Part shown: in pieces, positions 10,848 through 22,762 of the stretch
How the letters are laid out: every line of letters begins with the position of its first letter
Numbering within the stretch: position 1 is the first letter of the stretch
From: Simmondsia chinensis
Lineage: Eukaryota > Streptophyta > Magnoliopsida > Caryophyllales > Simmondsiaceae
DNA: 64,000 bases
Assembly (NCBI GenBank): GCA_018398585.1
Contig: JAGTTD010000022.1
Location: forward strand, 709,501 to 773,500
Reading direction: 5' to 3'
The notes under the pieces: model-generated
Database searches by the model: none
What the model saw: only the letters and a program-made list of their open reading frames with translations
What the model was told of the DNA's origin: nothing
Made by a program: the position numbers and the translations under genes

Positions 10848-11933
10848 ATGGACCACCAACCCACCGCCGGGGCCGGCGGGGACGCAACCCGCGCCGAGGC
10901 GGATCGCCTTCTGGGCATCGCCGAAAAACTCCTCTCCTCCCGTGACCTCTCCGGCGCCCGCGAATTCGCCGTCCTTGCCCAAGAAACCCACCCCTTTTTA
11001 GAGCCGGCCGAGCAGATCTTGGCCATCGCCGACGTCCTGTCCGCCGCGGACCGCCGCGTCAACAACCACCCTGACTGGTACTCCATTCTCCAGGTTGACC
11101 GCCGTGTCGCCGCCGAAGACGCAGATCTCATCAAGAAGAATTACCGCCGTCTCGCACTTGTTTTGCATCCTGATAAGAACAAGTTTCCTCTATCTGAATC
11201 TGCGTTTAAGCTTGTCGCGGATGCGTGGGCGGTGCTGTCGGATCCTGGGAAGAGATCCGCGTTTGATCGTGATGTGGGTCATCTCTTTTCACGGGTTAAT
11301 TTGGGTCCTAAAGCGCCTCCTCCCCAGCAAGGGCAGTTCAACAAATTGCCCGTTCGACGGAGCCCTAGGGACATCACCGGAGCAAGACAGGAGCAGGAAG
11401 GCGGTGCTACCGCAACTGCCACCGCGGTTGATAGGGGAAAAACGGAGAGCTTCTGGACGGCGTGTCCTTACTGTTATGTACTCTATGAGTACGCGAAAGC
11501 GTACGAGGAGTGTTGCTTGCGGTGTCAGAATTGTGAGAGGTCGTTTCACGCCGCGCCCATCCCGGCGTTGCCGCCGCGTGTACCCGGAAAAGAGGCGTAT
11601 TATTGCTGTTGGGGTTTCTTTCCGCTAGGGTTTTCTCTCTCCGATTCCGAAACTACAGCTCCTGGTAAAGGTAATAGTTCGAACCCGAGTTCAGCTTTTC
11701 CCAATTGGATGCCACCCATGTTCTCCTTTAACGCTGCGCCGGAGCCGCTGCAGGCGGCGACGCCTGCGGGGGGAGTGCCGAGCGCCACCCCGACGCCACC
11801 ACCACCAAGAAGAGAGAACCCAGTTGGTGTTGCCAATGGGGGCAGTGCCCCAGCGGCGGTTGCAAGGGGAGGGCATACCAGCGCAACGCCTAGGAAGAGG
11901 GGGCGGCCGAGGAAGAATCCGTTACCGGCGTAG
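10848..11933 (+). CDS. J-domain (DnaJ/HSP40) protein with C-terminal AT-hook-like motif
   Basis: An intronless gene of 361 residues. An N-terminal helical region (about 15-70: AEADRLLGIAEKLLSSRDL) typical of plant J-proteins that often carry a DUF3444 domain precedes the J domain (about 76-142, DWYSILQVD to AFDRDV), which has the HPD signature at 107-109 needed to stimulate Hsp70 ATPase. Residues 202-233 hold a zinc-ribbon-like block (FWTACPYC...RCQNC). A Pro/Ala-rich tail ends in KRGRPRK (350-356), an AT-hook-like, nuclear-localisation-like motif. DUF3444 itself is absent, so this is a short family member. The first ATG is at 10848; a TTG three bases earlier is not a start. The coding region is much more GC-rich than its surroundings. 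Likely an Hsp70 co-chaperone, possibly nuclear; the client is unknown. Confidence 0.92.
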   Translation: MDHQPTAGAGGDATRAEADRLLGIAEKLLSSRDLSGAREFAVLAQETHPFLEPAEQILAIADVLSAADRRVNNHPDWYSILQVDRRVAAEDADLIKKNYRRLALVLHPDKNKFPLSESAFKLVADAWAVLSDPGKRSAFDRDVGHLFSRVNLGPKAPPPQQGQFNKLPVRRSPRDITGARQEQEGGATATATAVDRGKTESFWTACPYCYVLYEYAKAYEECCLRCQNCERSFHAAPIPALPPRVPGKEAYYCCWGFFPLGFSLSDSETTAPGKGNSSNPSSAFPNWMPPMFSFNAAPEPLQAATPAGGVPSATPTPPPPRRENPVGVANGGSAPAAVARGGHTSATPRKRGRPRKNPLPA

Positions 11934-11936
11934 GAT

Positions 11937-11966
11937 TTCGAATTTGAATTTGAATTTGAATTTGAA
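11937..11966 (+). repeat. GAATTT hexanucleotide repeat in the J-protein 3' UTR
   Basis: About four to five tandem copies of aatttg begin just after the stop codon. Confidence 0.85.
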
Positions 11967-12174
11967 GTTAGATATGGTAAACCCTAACTCTATGGTAGGA
12001 GTGGTGATATGTAATTTTTGGAATTAAATTTGTAGTGAGTTCTTTTGTAATGTTAGGGCAATGTTGGTTGTTGAAGTACATTTGGGATTGGAGTAGTAAT
12101 TATGGGTTTTTCTTTTGGTTCTTTGTAATTCTGAGCCTTGCCGTGTTTGAAATGCACTTGGTTTTTTTAAGGAC

Positions 12175-13315
12175 TTAGACAGGGAGTTTAGTGAGAAATC
12201 CCACATCGGAGTGGTGGGCGAGAAGAGATCAACAGATAAGTGTAGTAAGCTTAACCTTGTAGTGTTGTGTCACTGGTTTGTTAAGGATTTAGCATGTGAG
12301 TCTAGTAAGAAATCCCAAATTATAATGGTGGGGGAAAAGAGATCAACAGATAAGCATAGCGGACTTAGCCTTGTAGTGTTATCTTAGATTTGTGTGGTAG
12401 AAGAGATCAACAGATAAGTGTAGCGGACTTAACCTTGTAGTGTTCTGTAACGAGTGTTATTGAGGATTTAACATGTGAGTCTAGTAAGAAATCCCACTTT
12501 GGAATTGTAAGAGAGAAAAAATCAACAAATAAGTGTAGCAGACTTAACATTGTAGTGTTGTGTTGCTGGGTTTGTTGAGAATTTAACATGTGAGTCGAGT
12601 AAGAAATCCCACATCGGAGTAAGTGTGAGAGTATATATCAACAGATGAGTGCAATGGGCTTAACCTTGAAGTGTTATGTTACTAGTTTTGTTGAGGATTT
12701 AGCATGTGGGTCTAGTGAGAAATCCCATTTCAGAGTTGTGAGTGAGAAAAGATCAACAACTAAGCTTGCGAACTTAACCTTTCAGTGTTGTGTTACTAGT
12801 CGTTGAAGATTTAACATGTGAGTTTACTAAGAAATCTCATATCCAAGTTGTGTGGGAGAAGAGATCAACAGATAAGTGTAGTGGGCTTTAACCTTGTAGT
12901 GTTGTGTTACTGGTTTTGTTAAGGATTTAACATATAAGTCTAGTAAGAAATCTCATAGTGGAGTTGGTGAGGGAGAAGAGATCAGCAAATAAGAGTACTG
13001 GACTTAATCTTGTAGTGTTATGTTACTGGTTTTGTTGTGGATTTAAAATCTGTGTCTAGTAAGAAATCCTACATTGTAGTGGTGAGAAAGAAGAGATCAA
13101 CAAATAAGCGTAGTGGACTTAACCTTGAAGTGTTATGTTACTGGTTTTGTTGAGGATTTAACTTGTGAGCCTTAGTAAGAAATCCCACATCGGAGTTGTG
13201 TGGGAGAAGAGATCAACAAATAAGAGTAGCAGACTTAACCTTGTAGTGTTATGTTATTGGTTTTGTTGAGGATTTAACACTGAGTCTGGTAAGAAATCTA
13301 ACATCAATATGGAAT
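12175..13315. repeat. ~115-bp tandem repeat array carrying TCCCACATCGG motifs
   Basis: About ten diverged units repeat with a period of 113-117 bases. Unit hallmarks are gtctagtaagaaatccc, agaagagatcaacagataag, cttaaccttgtagtgtt and gttgaggatttaacatgtga. Hallmark positions are near 12195, 12308, 12488, 12601, 12718, 12829, 12946, 13062, 13178 and 13293. Three units (12195, 12601, 13178) retain tcccacatcgga exactly, which resembles the plant snRNA upstream sequence element; the others have mutations there. The array starts about 240 bases past the J-protein stop codon. There is no ORF across units. Confidence 0.85.
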
Positions 13316-13859
13316 TCCACGTGAATTTATATGTGGGCTTTATATATGTCAATTTTATAGATCGAACCTAAGGCCTGATGAAATTTTGCAATAAGATTAG
13401 TTTTGTTACAATTAGAGATTGCAATCTTGTCATGTCGTGTTATTAAATTTTTTAATCTATGGATTTGGTGTTACTTCTGTGATGGGTTAAGAGAGAGTCC
13501 CTTTTATCTTTCTCTTCTTACTGGTAAGGAGTACAATTTTGCCTCTAAGTAGGGTCATTAACGAATGGAAATGAGGAAAAGTAAGCTCGAACTCGAGACC
13601 TTATACTTAGAGGTACGAAGGGGAGTTTTACCTGCTATACTAACCAATTTCACTTGGATATTCCTCTCGTTTACTGTCATGATGAGAGCAGGATCAGGGG
13701 TTTTGTCCTTAAAAGACGTCATTTGGGAGAAAGGTTTCTCTAATACTTACAAACAATACAATCCTAATAAGGACTAAGTGCAATATTAGGGCTCCGTTTG
13801 TTTGGACAGGAAAGTAGATTCAGGGGTTATTAATGCAATTTAGCAAAAAAGAGCAACAA

Positions 13860-14172
13860 GGAATCTTGTTGGCGAGCGTTCCTTTTCATTTTCCATTATT
13901 GTGGTAGAGTCTGAGGTTTGGAGCTTTAGTTTTCTCTCGCTTGCTTCATTCTGTCCGAGTATGGACGCCTTGTATTTTTTCCTCCAGCTTTTGTGTCTTA
14001 TCCTGTATTGGCAAGGTCTTCTAATATGTTCTAATTTGCACTTTTGTTTTTGATATCTTTTTTGATGTTCTTGTGTTGAACTTTTCTGTTGCACGCTTTT
14101 CTGCTTATAGGCTCAGGCCTCGCTCTTGCGGGTACGTTTACTTTATATCGCAACTTTTGTCGCTAATTATCG
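13860..14172 (+). mobile_element. LINE 3'-end fragment
   Basis: The fragment ends in ttgtcgctaattatcggaaa, the 3'-terminal hallmark shared by at least ten insertions in the window. The upstream T/G-rich text matches the untranslated 3' region of those copies. No reverse transcriptase is left. Confidence 0.55.
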
Positions 14173-15544
14173 GAAAAATGTAGGGATCTTTGATATTCAC
14201 ATAGCCCATGTGACAAAATTTTTTTTTTGATAGATCAGTCAAGAGCAGGTAATATCATATGTTATATCACATGTTTGGCCTGTTAGAGCAACAATTATCG
14301 TGACAATATTATTATTAGGGTAAAATTATTACTGCTAAAGTAAGATCGCAGTTTTAAGACAATTTTATAGCTCTCAATGTTTGTAAGTTATGGTAAGCAT
14401 AATTTTTGCCGTGACAATAACAACTCTCAATTTAATCTGATTAAAATCACAGCTATCGTGATTTATCAATAATGAAAACCTTGTTGAGATACGTTGATTC
14501 TTGTAAATAGCAATAGGATTCCCATAGGACGACAGATTGGGTAGACACTAGCATGCTAAATTGTCGGGGACATAAGCCTCTCGTGATTTGAAAAACGTTT
14601 GAAAAAATAATAATATTATTTTTTTATCACTTGTATCGGAAAATAAGATTGCATTTAGTGATTTTTATGAATTCTCTCCGAGGTGGAAAATATTTTGTAT
14701 AAAATTGTCTGGTAACTAGTTCTTTTAATGTATTTATTAAGTTAATATCATTATGTTCCGATACTCTTTGTTTCTCTTTGTTTTTTAATATATGTTTGTT
14801 TTTCAACTTTTGTCATCTTGGTATAAATTTGTGTAGTATAATATTAAGTAAGAAAAATTATAATACATTGATTAATAATACTGGTATTATTATAAAATTT
14901 ATTTATATAACTTAGAAATAAGGAATAATGTCTAGATAAATTTGATTGACTAGTGGGAAATTTAATCCAAATTAATTGAATATTGCACTTTTTATTTTTA
15001 TGTTTTTTGGTAGTTATTAATCTTATTTAAACGTCTCTATAAAAACAATTTATAAGGAGCTATTCTATTATTATTCTTATCCAACTATCCGTAACATTTT
15101 ATATCATATCATTCTATTTAACCTTATCATATCCGTACATAACATATCGTCCCATTGAATTTTATGATATCTATATTTTATCTGATCTAGTATAAGAATG
15201 ATATGATGATTATAGTTTTATTATCATTCTTCATAAATACCAATAGCAGCACTATTTGATGTGTTTGGATAAAATTGTTGTGATAATGTCATTTTATTAT
15301 GTTTAATTCAAAATAACAGTTAATTATTTTAAAATAATGAAGTAAGATTCAAGTTAAAAAATGGTAGGGGTCCACCATGCATTATCAAAACGCGCCAATG
15401 AAATTGAACATAAAATGAATACCGCTCTATAACTTTCCTTTTTTGTCTTAAGAGAAACTACGTTTGGTAATCCCGACAACTGAAATTTCAATTGAACCTA
15501 ACTTCTACCCCTTCTCCTATTTCATTATTGTTGGTCTTTCCGCA

Positions 15545-15697
15545 CTGCTTGATCCGTTCATTTGTCACTGTACCTGTTCAAAGCAAGAATACTGACGGCC
15601 TTACATACGATCGGGGTTCAAACCTTCAATATAGTATTTGTGGCTTTCGTTTATGAGGATTTTAAGGGCCGCACTAACCTTAAAAAAAAAAAAAAAA
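15545..15697 (+). mobile_element. tRNA-derived SINE with poly(A) tail
   Basis: A B-box-like block (atcggggttcaaacc) lies downstream of an A-box-like region, and the element ends in a 16-base A run. Confidence 0.5.
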
Positions 15698-15962
15698 GGG
15701 ACTTGTTTCAACTCTTACCGTACAATATAACTTTTGTCTCTTATTTATATTATATTAATCAATAGTTTCTTCTCTTTTGTCTTTATATTATATAAAGTTT
15801 TTAATATGTTTTGAAAATGAATATTTTAAATTTTATAACTGCAACAATGATGACATGTATTTTACTGTGGTTGTTTAATAATGATAAAAACTGTTTTGAT
15901 AATATCAATATTCCTAAAATATTTGAGAAAACAATATTCTATTTCTCAACATTAATATAAAG

Positions 15963-16512
15963 GTATAAAAGAAATTTGTCACTTAACTATCATAAGGTTT
16001 AAAGATCTGTCAACTTAGATATCTTAACGTTTCAATATACACAATAAGGCACCACAAGATTTAAAAAATTTATCACTTAGGTACCCGAAACTTAAAAATT
16101 GATATACATAAATTTTTATTAAAAATTGCTAACGTAGAACATAGTTATAGCAACATATAAGTATCTCCTGCCACATTGTCAATTTTTTTCTGTCGTAGAA
16201 TGCTAACTTCCCACATCATTTCAATAATGTATCGATATCTTCCGTTATCATTCAATGACTTTTTCATTTTCTATTTGATTTTCATTTAAACAATTGATAT
16301 ATCTCGTACATATTATTGTAATCATATATTATATCAACGTTTTATGGTGAAAAACGTTTGAATTTTCACAAAAAATTCACCAAATTCTCACATAGGATAT
16401 CCAAGTGATAAAATTTTAAAACATTAAGATACCTCATTATATATATTAAAATGTTAGAGCATCTAAATGATAAAAGATCAAACCTCAGGCACCTAAGTGA
16501 TAATTTTTCTTT
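15963..16512. mobile_element. MITE of the cacttaggtacc family
   Basis: The left part reads gtcacttaactatcataagg and tatcacttaggtaccc. The right end reads caggcacctaagtgataatt in inverse orientation. Relatives lie at 48030 and 59090. Confidence 0.55.
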
Positions 16513-16645
16513 TTTATATTTCAAGCCCAATGAATAATCTCATAATTAGACATATTAAAATATAAAATCAAACACTTAATTCCTTCAACATCAAAAAACA
16601 AGTACCAAATTGTTGAAGAATGTACTTTCGAAGACAACGGTCTAT

Positions 16646-16960
16646 TTTTTTTTTAATAACACTACAAAACCCGAAGGCGAGATTACATTGCTGAAATATC
16701 GTTCACAACAATCGCGTATAAATCAGGGGTACCGCAGTCCACCAATCATGAAAACAAAGGCCACGCTAGTGAAAACAACGACCTAATAGGCCGCCCTATT
16801 ACAAGCTCTAGGAACCCACGAAAAAAATAAAGACAAAAACAAAACATAGACGAGGAGTATATCCTCCACAATGGTAGCAATCTCTCAAGGAGCAGAACCC
16901 GGGTTCTGAAGGGCAATCTCCACAATGGTAGAAGACCTCTAACCCAGAAGATCTTAATAT
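16646..16960 (-). mobile_element. LINE-like 3' region, minus strand
   Basis: A T-run at the left edge (a poly(A) tail on the minus strand) precedes GC-richer sequence with a duplicated block (ctccacaatggtag at 16866 and 16919). No intact coding. Confidence 0.35.
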
Positions 16961-17537
16961 TTTCATTAATAGGTTTGAAGCCATACATACTATATATTAT
17001 AGTGAATACAAAGTTCTACATTTTTTCCATTCACATTTCCTTGTTCTTTTCCTCAAATTTTCGGTCCTCTAACTGTACAATACTGAGGCGTGTTCTAATG
17101 TTGTACTTTAAGATATACTACAGTGGTGAATGCCATGTTAACACTCAAGTTGTAGTGTCAATTGGTCTCTAAATCACTTCAGAACAATGCCGAACTTCAC
17201 AATACAACAACAATTCTAATCTTTCCCGATACGTTCTTATTACTCTCCTATTTTTCTAAAACGCAACATGATCCTCGTCAAATCTCTCTCTATATTCGAA
17301 AGAGATGAACCCCAAATCATACAAAACGCCATACGCACAGCACGAGATCTCCTCCCAGCATCTAAATACCACAAATTGAATTCTTCTTTTTTTTTTTGGA
17401 GTTGTAAGTTACATGATCAACATATGAATCAGAGACTAACATCATCACATACTGCCCAGAAATTGAAACGACAGCATTTTTGCTCACCAGAACAGCAGGT
17501 AAAAACGGAGTAACTTTGCAGCAAATTGATATGAATG

Positions 17538-20500
17538 CTACGTTGCAGATGATGATGATGATGATGATGATGTTCTTTCTCTGGGCTTTGTGTATCCCAT
17601 ACTTATTAGCTTCTCTATCAGCTTTTTCTCTGCACCCGCCTACACAAGGAGCGACTTCATTTTTAGGGACGGGATAATCAAACAAAACGAAAGATGATAA
17701 TCTTTTCGTTTCAAGTACATGTCATTACGGACACTTTAAAGTCGAAACAAGTACAATTTGACCATCCACAATTGTATGTATAGTTTTATATACATGCTTG
17801 AGTACACTAGGGGTAACAAGCTGAGTCAAGCTAAGCACCCCTTGTTCGAATTTGTGCTCGATAACCCTTGGTGAAAAGTTTGAGCTGAGCTCTTATCAAG
17901 CTCTCGAACCCTTGTTCCAGCTTAGTTTGATAAGATTTTAGAGTGTTCGATACTCAGCTCGACTTGGCCCATTAACCTAATTGAGCCAATTCAAGCTCGT
18001 TATCGAGTCGACCCAAACTCATTATTGAGCCGAATCGAGTTTTTAACTGAGTCAAGCTTACTACCAACCGAGCTATTCGAGACTAATGAGCTATTATCGG
18101 ACCATTTTCGGGCTAAAACTGACAATTAATGGGCTCCTAACGAGTTTTTCAGTGAGGCTTCATTGAGCCATTAAGCCCTTATCAAGCCATTGACGAGCCC
18201 TGATCAAACTATTCATGAACGTTAATGAGTCGAGTACCCCCTTTCGAACTCGACTCGTTAAGATCATCGAGCTTGCTTGAACTTGGCTTGATAAGTTATT
18301 GAAACCCATAAAAAACACAAACAAGCCATAATTGATTTCAAATAGAAATAGTTCATCCAACGTTCAGTTCATTTATACACAGCACACACAGGACGTGAAA
18401 ACACCATGGAATCAAAATTGTGGTTTGTAATCACAAACATCATATTGTAGGTCATGGCTATCACGTCCAGTATTTTAGCTTTTGGGCCTTGCGATTGCGT
18501 AAATCAAACAGAAGGTATATGCATAAGGGAGATTATTATTATAAACGCATTGGACACAGCAACCAATGTCTGACAGTTACCTTCAAATCAAACACGTAAT
18601 AGAGGATATTACTAAATTTCGCATTATATACAGACCCGAAAAGAAAGAGAGAGGAGGAGAGAGAGTGGAGCGAACCTCAATCATGGGATTGTTCTTTGGA
18701 AGGTTACAAGCTAAAACTATATTCAGCCCGGTTCTTAGCACTGCAACCCATCAAGGCGAGTAACGGTCAGGAGATATGATCCCAAAAATACAATATTCAA
18801 AGGAAATATTGGATAAAAAGATCTATGATCCTAAAATTAGAATATTGAAATGAAATATTGGATAAAAAGATTCAGATTTATTACCAAGGCGACGAGCAAT
18901 GCTTGAACCAATATTGTCAGAAGATCCGCTGAGAATTGAAGTAACACTCACTGTATTGTCCTGCACACGCAACCAACTAGTAATTGGGAAGCCAATGAGG
19001 TCTTGCTTCAATGTTAAAAGGATTATCAAGATCGAGACCTTAAAACAATAGGTCTTAGGTTTGATTCTCTAACCACACTTATAAAGAAAACAATATTAAG
19101 GTTCTGTTTGCTTGATGAAAAAGTTTTTCCATTGTATTCCTATAGTTTCATTATACAAATGAGCAGTAATGCTTGCTTTAATGGAAAATGTCTTCCTCCA
19201 TAGAGAGTAAATTGACTTCCCCTCATGAAAAGAAATGGCATTTTCCTTAACAGAGTGAATAACATTCTCCGTCGTAATGCTTGCTTTAATGGAAAATGTC
19301 TTCCTCCATAGAGAGTAAATTGACTTCCCCTCATGAAAAGAAATGGCATTTTCCTTAACAGAGTGGATAACATTCTCTGTCGTAATGTCAAGTCGTATAT
19401 TTCACTTTAGCCTTAATTTGATCAAATGTTAATCCCATATAAACATAGATTATAAAATTATTTTTCTTAGCTAAACAAACAAGAACTTTAACAAAAGGAA
19501 TATTTCTATATGAAAATATTAGAAGAAAATTCTCCGAAGAAAACAAGTTTCCCGTAAACCAAATGGAGCCTAAGCACTAACAATCAGGGCCAACAGAATG
19601 AACGCGCACGCTGAAGAATGAGGGAGCCCCCAACAAAAGCGAAGTAGCCCTAAAAGATACATGCTCATCTTTCTGGATGACCCCGAAATTCTAGTGACTC
19701 CTAAATTACAAGGTCTTCAATTTGATACAGACCTAATTTGAATTTTTTAATTTACTTAATTAATATTTATGTTGACAAAGAAAAATGTTGATATATATGA
19801 CGAGGATTGTTTTTAAATATCTGGTTTGAGCACTAATTCTCTTAAGACCGGTCCCGAAGAGGGGATGATACACTTACAGGCCGTGTGGGAGCGGCAGCAT
19901 ATAGATGTCCCAAGTTAGCCGAGTTGCAACCAATCCAAGCATATATCTATTGATCACTCAACAATACAAAGAGCAACAATGAAGTTAGTAACATTTAGTA
20001 CAATCAGAGAAAAAATGCTTAAATCTAAGAGCATTTTGAATGGGGGCAAGGAAAAAAAAGTTCACATCGTTTGATACAACACCAAACTGCAATACCTCTA
20101 CAATTCAGACAGATATAAATTTAACACAAAACCAAATAGATGGAGACGTAACCTCCAAGCATGATTTAGAGCATCTCAGCATGTACAATGCACAACAGTT
20201 TTTAATAAACTCTAAGATGAATTAGAATATTCTTCTGAAGGGAAGCGGAATTTGGGGGAGTACTTTTGATTATCTAAAGGTAAGCTCTCCTTGTGATATC
20301 CTAACCAGTGAATCCACGTAGTTTAATGCCTGAGATATAAGAACACAGACATCTTAGGTTCAAATCCTCTTCCCAACCCCGGTTGCTTATATTAAAAAAA
20401 AGGGCAACCAATAGCTCCAAAAATTCATAACCAAACATGGTAGGGAGAAATTTATGCTTCTTCATAAGATCTTGAATATGGGTAAGAAAATATTGTCAAG

Positions 20501-20836
20501 ATATCCCTCATATAAGCTAAATTATGTAGTCTGGAGTCCAGCTCTTAATCAACTGAAAAATGCAAATCTAATGATAGGCTAGGACTCAACTAATTTGAAG
20601 TGGATTTCATTTGAATCTTTATTATATCAGAATACAACCAACAAATTCAAAGGCCATGATCATCAAGATACTCGTCTAGATATATTCCTTATACAAATCA
20701 ATACCTGCTTTTGGAGATGTATGATTTGAAAATGGACAGCAACATCATCCAGGAACTCAGTAAAGCATGTGATTTCTACATCACCATCTCTTTTGGTCTG
20801 ATGAGAAGAGATCCCTCCAGTTACAGAGTTATCCAT
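17538..20836 (-). CDS. PSMG4: Proteasome assembly chaperone 4-like protein (PSMG4/PAC4)
   Basis: Five coding exons on the minus strand join in frame: 20836-20705, 19946-19878, 18960-18885, 18740-18676 and 17639-17538 (444 nt, 147 aa). All introns are GT-AG. Recognisable family blocks are DVAVHFQIIHLQKQ (residues 31-44), IYAWIGCNSANLGHLYAAAP (45-64), VSVTSILSGSSDNIGSSIAR (71-90), LRTGLNIVLACNLPKNNPM (94-112) and AEKKLIEKLISMGYT (117-131). In eukaryotes PAC3-PAC4 pairs guide alpha-ring assembly of the 20S proteasome. The tail ends in an eight-serine run encoded by a TCA repeat. The ATG at 20834-20836 follows a splice acceptor by 25 bases, and the 5' UTR begins in an exon near 22.8 kb. Intron 2 holds a 111-bp tandem duplication. 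The donor after exon 4 (gag|gttcgc) is weak and may be skipped, in which case the reading frame stays open for about 40 further codons. Confidence 0.9.
17815..18310. mobile_element. GAGCTCG-rich repeat (relative at 49.1-49.5 kb)
   Basis: Many copies of gctcg/cgagc pairs and phrases such as aagctcgttatcgag and actcgttaag recur here and again inside the ELG1-like gene. The repeat lies in intron 4 of the PSMG4-like gene. The element class is not clear to me. Confidence 0.45.
19163..19384. repeat. Recent 111-bp tandem duplication in an intron
   Basis: Two consecutive 111-base units starting gtaatgcttgctttaatgg differ at only a few positions. They lie in intron 2 of the PSMG4-like gene. Confidence 0.9.
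20296..20401 (+). mobile_element. tRNA-derived SINE fragment
   Basis: A B-box-like block (cttaggttcaaatcctc) follows an A-box-like region and ends in an A run. It lies in intron 1 of the PSMG4-like coding region. Confidence 0.45.
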
Positions 20837-21597
20837 TATCACAGCTGACTCAGCTAATCTGGAAATTTAACGACATTATATTATATTCATGCAAAACTCT
20901 TTCTAAAGTCATACAGTTTCTTTCCATTAATGCTTAGAACTAGATTGAATGATCACTAGTGGAGAATTACAAGCAGCAAACGGAAAGAATCATGGGCAGA
21001 ACATAGCATGTTTTCAGCATCAAGCAGTTTCACTAGCCATATCTTCTTTAGAAAAAATGAATACGCTGCCTATTAACGCAATACTGAGGTTATGCTTTTA
21101 TTCATCTTGCACATATGCATATGATCAAATAGATGACTATGCATTGGGCTGGGCAGTTGTTGATGGATATCACTACTACAAAAATTGTGGTAGAAAAATT
21201 CGTTGGGTCACTTACTGGGTCCATGGGCCTCGGCTTATCTTGCTGCATGTAGGAAACTTTTGAGTTGACAATGCGTACAATCAATGAATTAGTCAAGGCA
21301 TGCATGAGCTAACCCTAGTACCTTAGATACCCAAAAAAAAGTGGAATGACCAGACAAATGTTTCTCCATTTTATCCCAATACCCATCTAAACAAAGAGAA
21401 GCCAAAACCAACAAATGCATAATTTCCGTAAGTGGGCTGAAGATAAACACTGCAACATTCATATTAACTTACTAGATAAAACTTTATAGTTTGTCATCAA
21501 ATCTACACAATTATGAAAGATAGCACAGAAGCCCTGGCTGTTTTTCCTCACTTTTTTGTTTTACCCCCTTGTCTTTTCATGGTTGATTTTTGTAATA

Positions 21598-21742
21598 CTC
21601 CAACAACAACAACAAACCCAGTGCTTGAAAGGTTCCCGGCCAAGGCAGGGATTTTTTTTTTTGGTTGGGGGGGGAGGGGTGAGATACATGCAGCCTTACC
21701 TCTATAGAGTGCTGCCTTTAAGGGAGGTTGTTGATTTTAGTA
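21598..21742 (-). mobile_element. TTG-tailed SINE, 5'-truncated
   Basis: (CAA)n then cccagtgcttgaaaggttcc, an expanded T and G homopolymer block, and gatacatgcagccttacc. It sits in the 5' UTR intron of the PSMG4-like gene. Confidence 0.65.
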
Positions 21743-22334
21743 ATACTCCCTAATATCCAAATCTCCCAACCCGTGTTACCGAACAGACACCTAAAATTAA
21801 AACTCTACTGGATCTTCTCATCGTGGATTCTCACCAGAATGTATGCAGGTGAACCCGCTAAATTTGACAAGGCTTGGTTTGCTGTCGTAGCATCCAAGCT
21901 CTATCAACAATTTCCCTAACAAGCCAAAGACACCCTTTTTCCCTTTTACAATGGTAACGAGGATAAAATGTTTCCCGTAATAGAGACACCAACTAACCAG
22001 GGATAGAGAGACGAGCTTCAAACTAAGACTTAAAGTTGAGGTCCGAGGTTCAAATTTCCTCACCCTAACCCAACATAACTAACCCAAAAAAGAAAGTTCC
22101 TTAGCACATTCAGGAAGTCGCAATATGGGAAGAAAATCTGAAGGAAAAAAAAAGAATAAAATAATAAATAATCCGAAAATCATCAACTAAGAAATATCCA
22201 GTTGAGAGCACGACCTAATCAGTTCAATCAATTGCAAACAATTGAAATTCCACGAACTAAAACAGACATCAAACGTGCAGTAACAGTCTCTCAAATATAT
22301 CCAGACTAATTATGCAAGAAATATTCAGCAGAAA

Positions 22335-22606
22335 TATTTAGGATTGGTTTTATAATCTAACATTGTCCCAGCCACTAACGGGTTAAAGCATGGATATTAT
22401 ACACACCCACTTCATACAACAACAACAATCACAATGCCTCGAGGGACACACGCCCACTTCATACCTTGTACTTAAATTATGTTAATATTAAAAATGCAAG
22501 CAGTTAGAATTCGAACTCCTGACTTCTAGTCATCATGTCAGATAACCAATTATTCCAAAAGTTTAAGCTAATGGGTGAAGGCCCTGGATTGGCTTTATAT
22601 TCTAAC
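22335..22606 (-). mobile_element. TRIM-like element with nested SINE
   Basis: Reverse-oriented LTR-like units lie at both edges (ggttttataatctaaca near 22340; aatgggtgaaggccctgg ... tatattctaaca near 22600). The interior has the usual gaattcgaactcctgac block. A ~30-bp SINE 3' end (CAA tail plus cacaatgcctcgagg) is inserted at about 22415 and flanked by copies of cccacttcat, so the SINE inserted after the TRIM. Confidence 0.6.
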
Positions 22607-22762
22607 AACACAGCGAGCAACTTTCAGCGATAATCAAAAATCAATATAAATTATCACAAGTTTCTTCAGCAAACTCCTATTTTACAGAACAACAATGATT
22701 AAAATACAAAAAAAAAAAAAAGAAGAAGCAAGAAATTCCGGTGATAAAAAGATAAAATTTAC

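Larger units (their letters stand above)
13316..17361. other. Gene-free, repeat-rich interval
   Basis: AT-rich sequence with LINE 3' ends (13860-14172 and 16646-16960), a poly(A) SINE (15545-15697) and a MITE (15963-16512). The remaining ORFs are short and carry no recognisable domain. Confidence 0.7.

Noticed and set aside
12175..13315. CRISPR-like or protein-coding repeat array
   Set aside because: Units are contiguous ~115-bp diverged repeats without short repeat/spacer structure, in a plant nuclear context, and with no shared frame.
17362..17685. 107-codon minus-strand frame over the last PSMG4-like exon
   Set aside because: It is a shadow in another frame; the exon reading AEKKLIEKLISMGYT is the conserved one.
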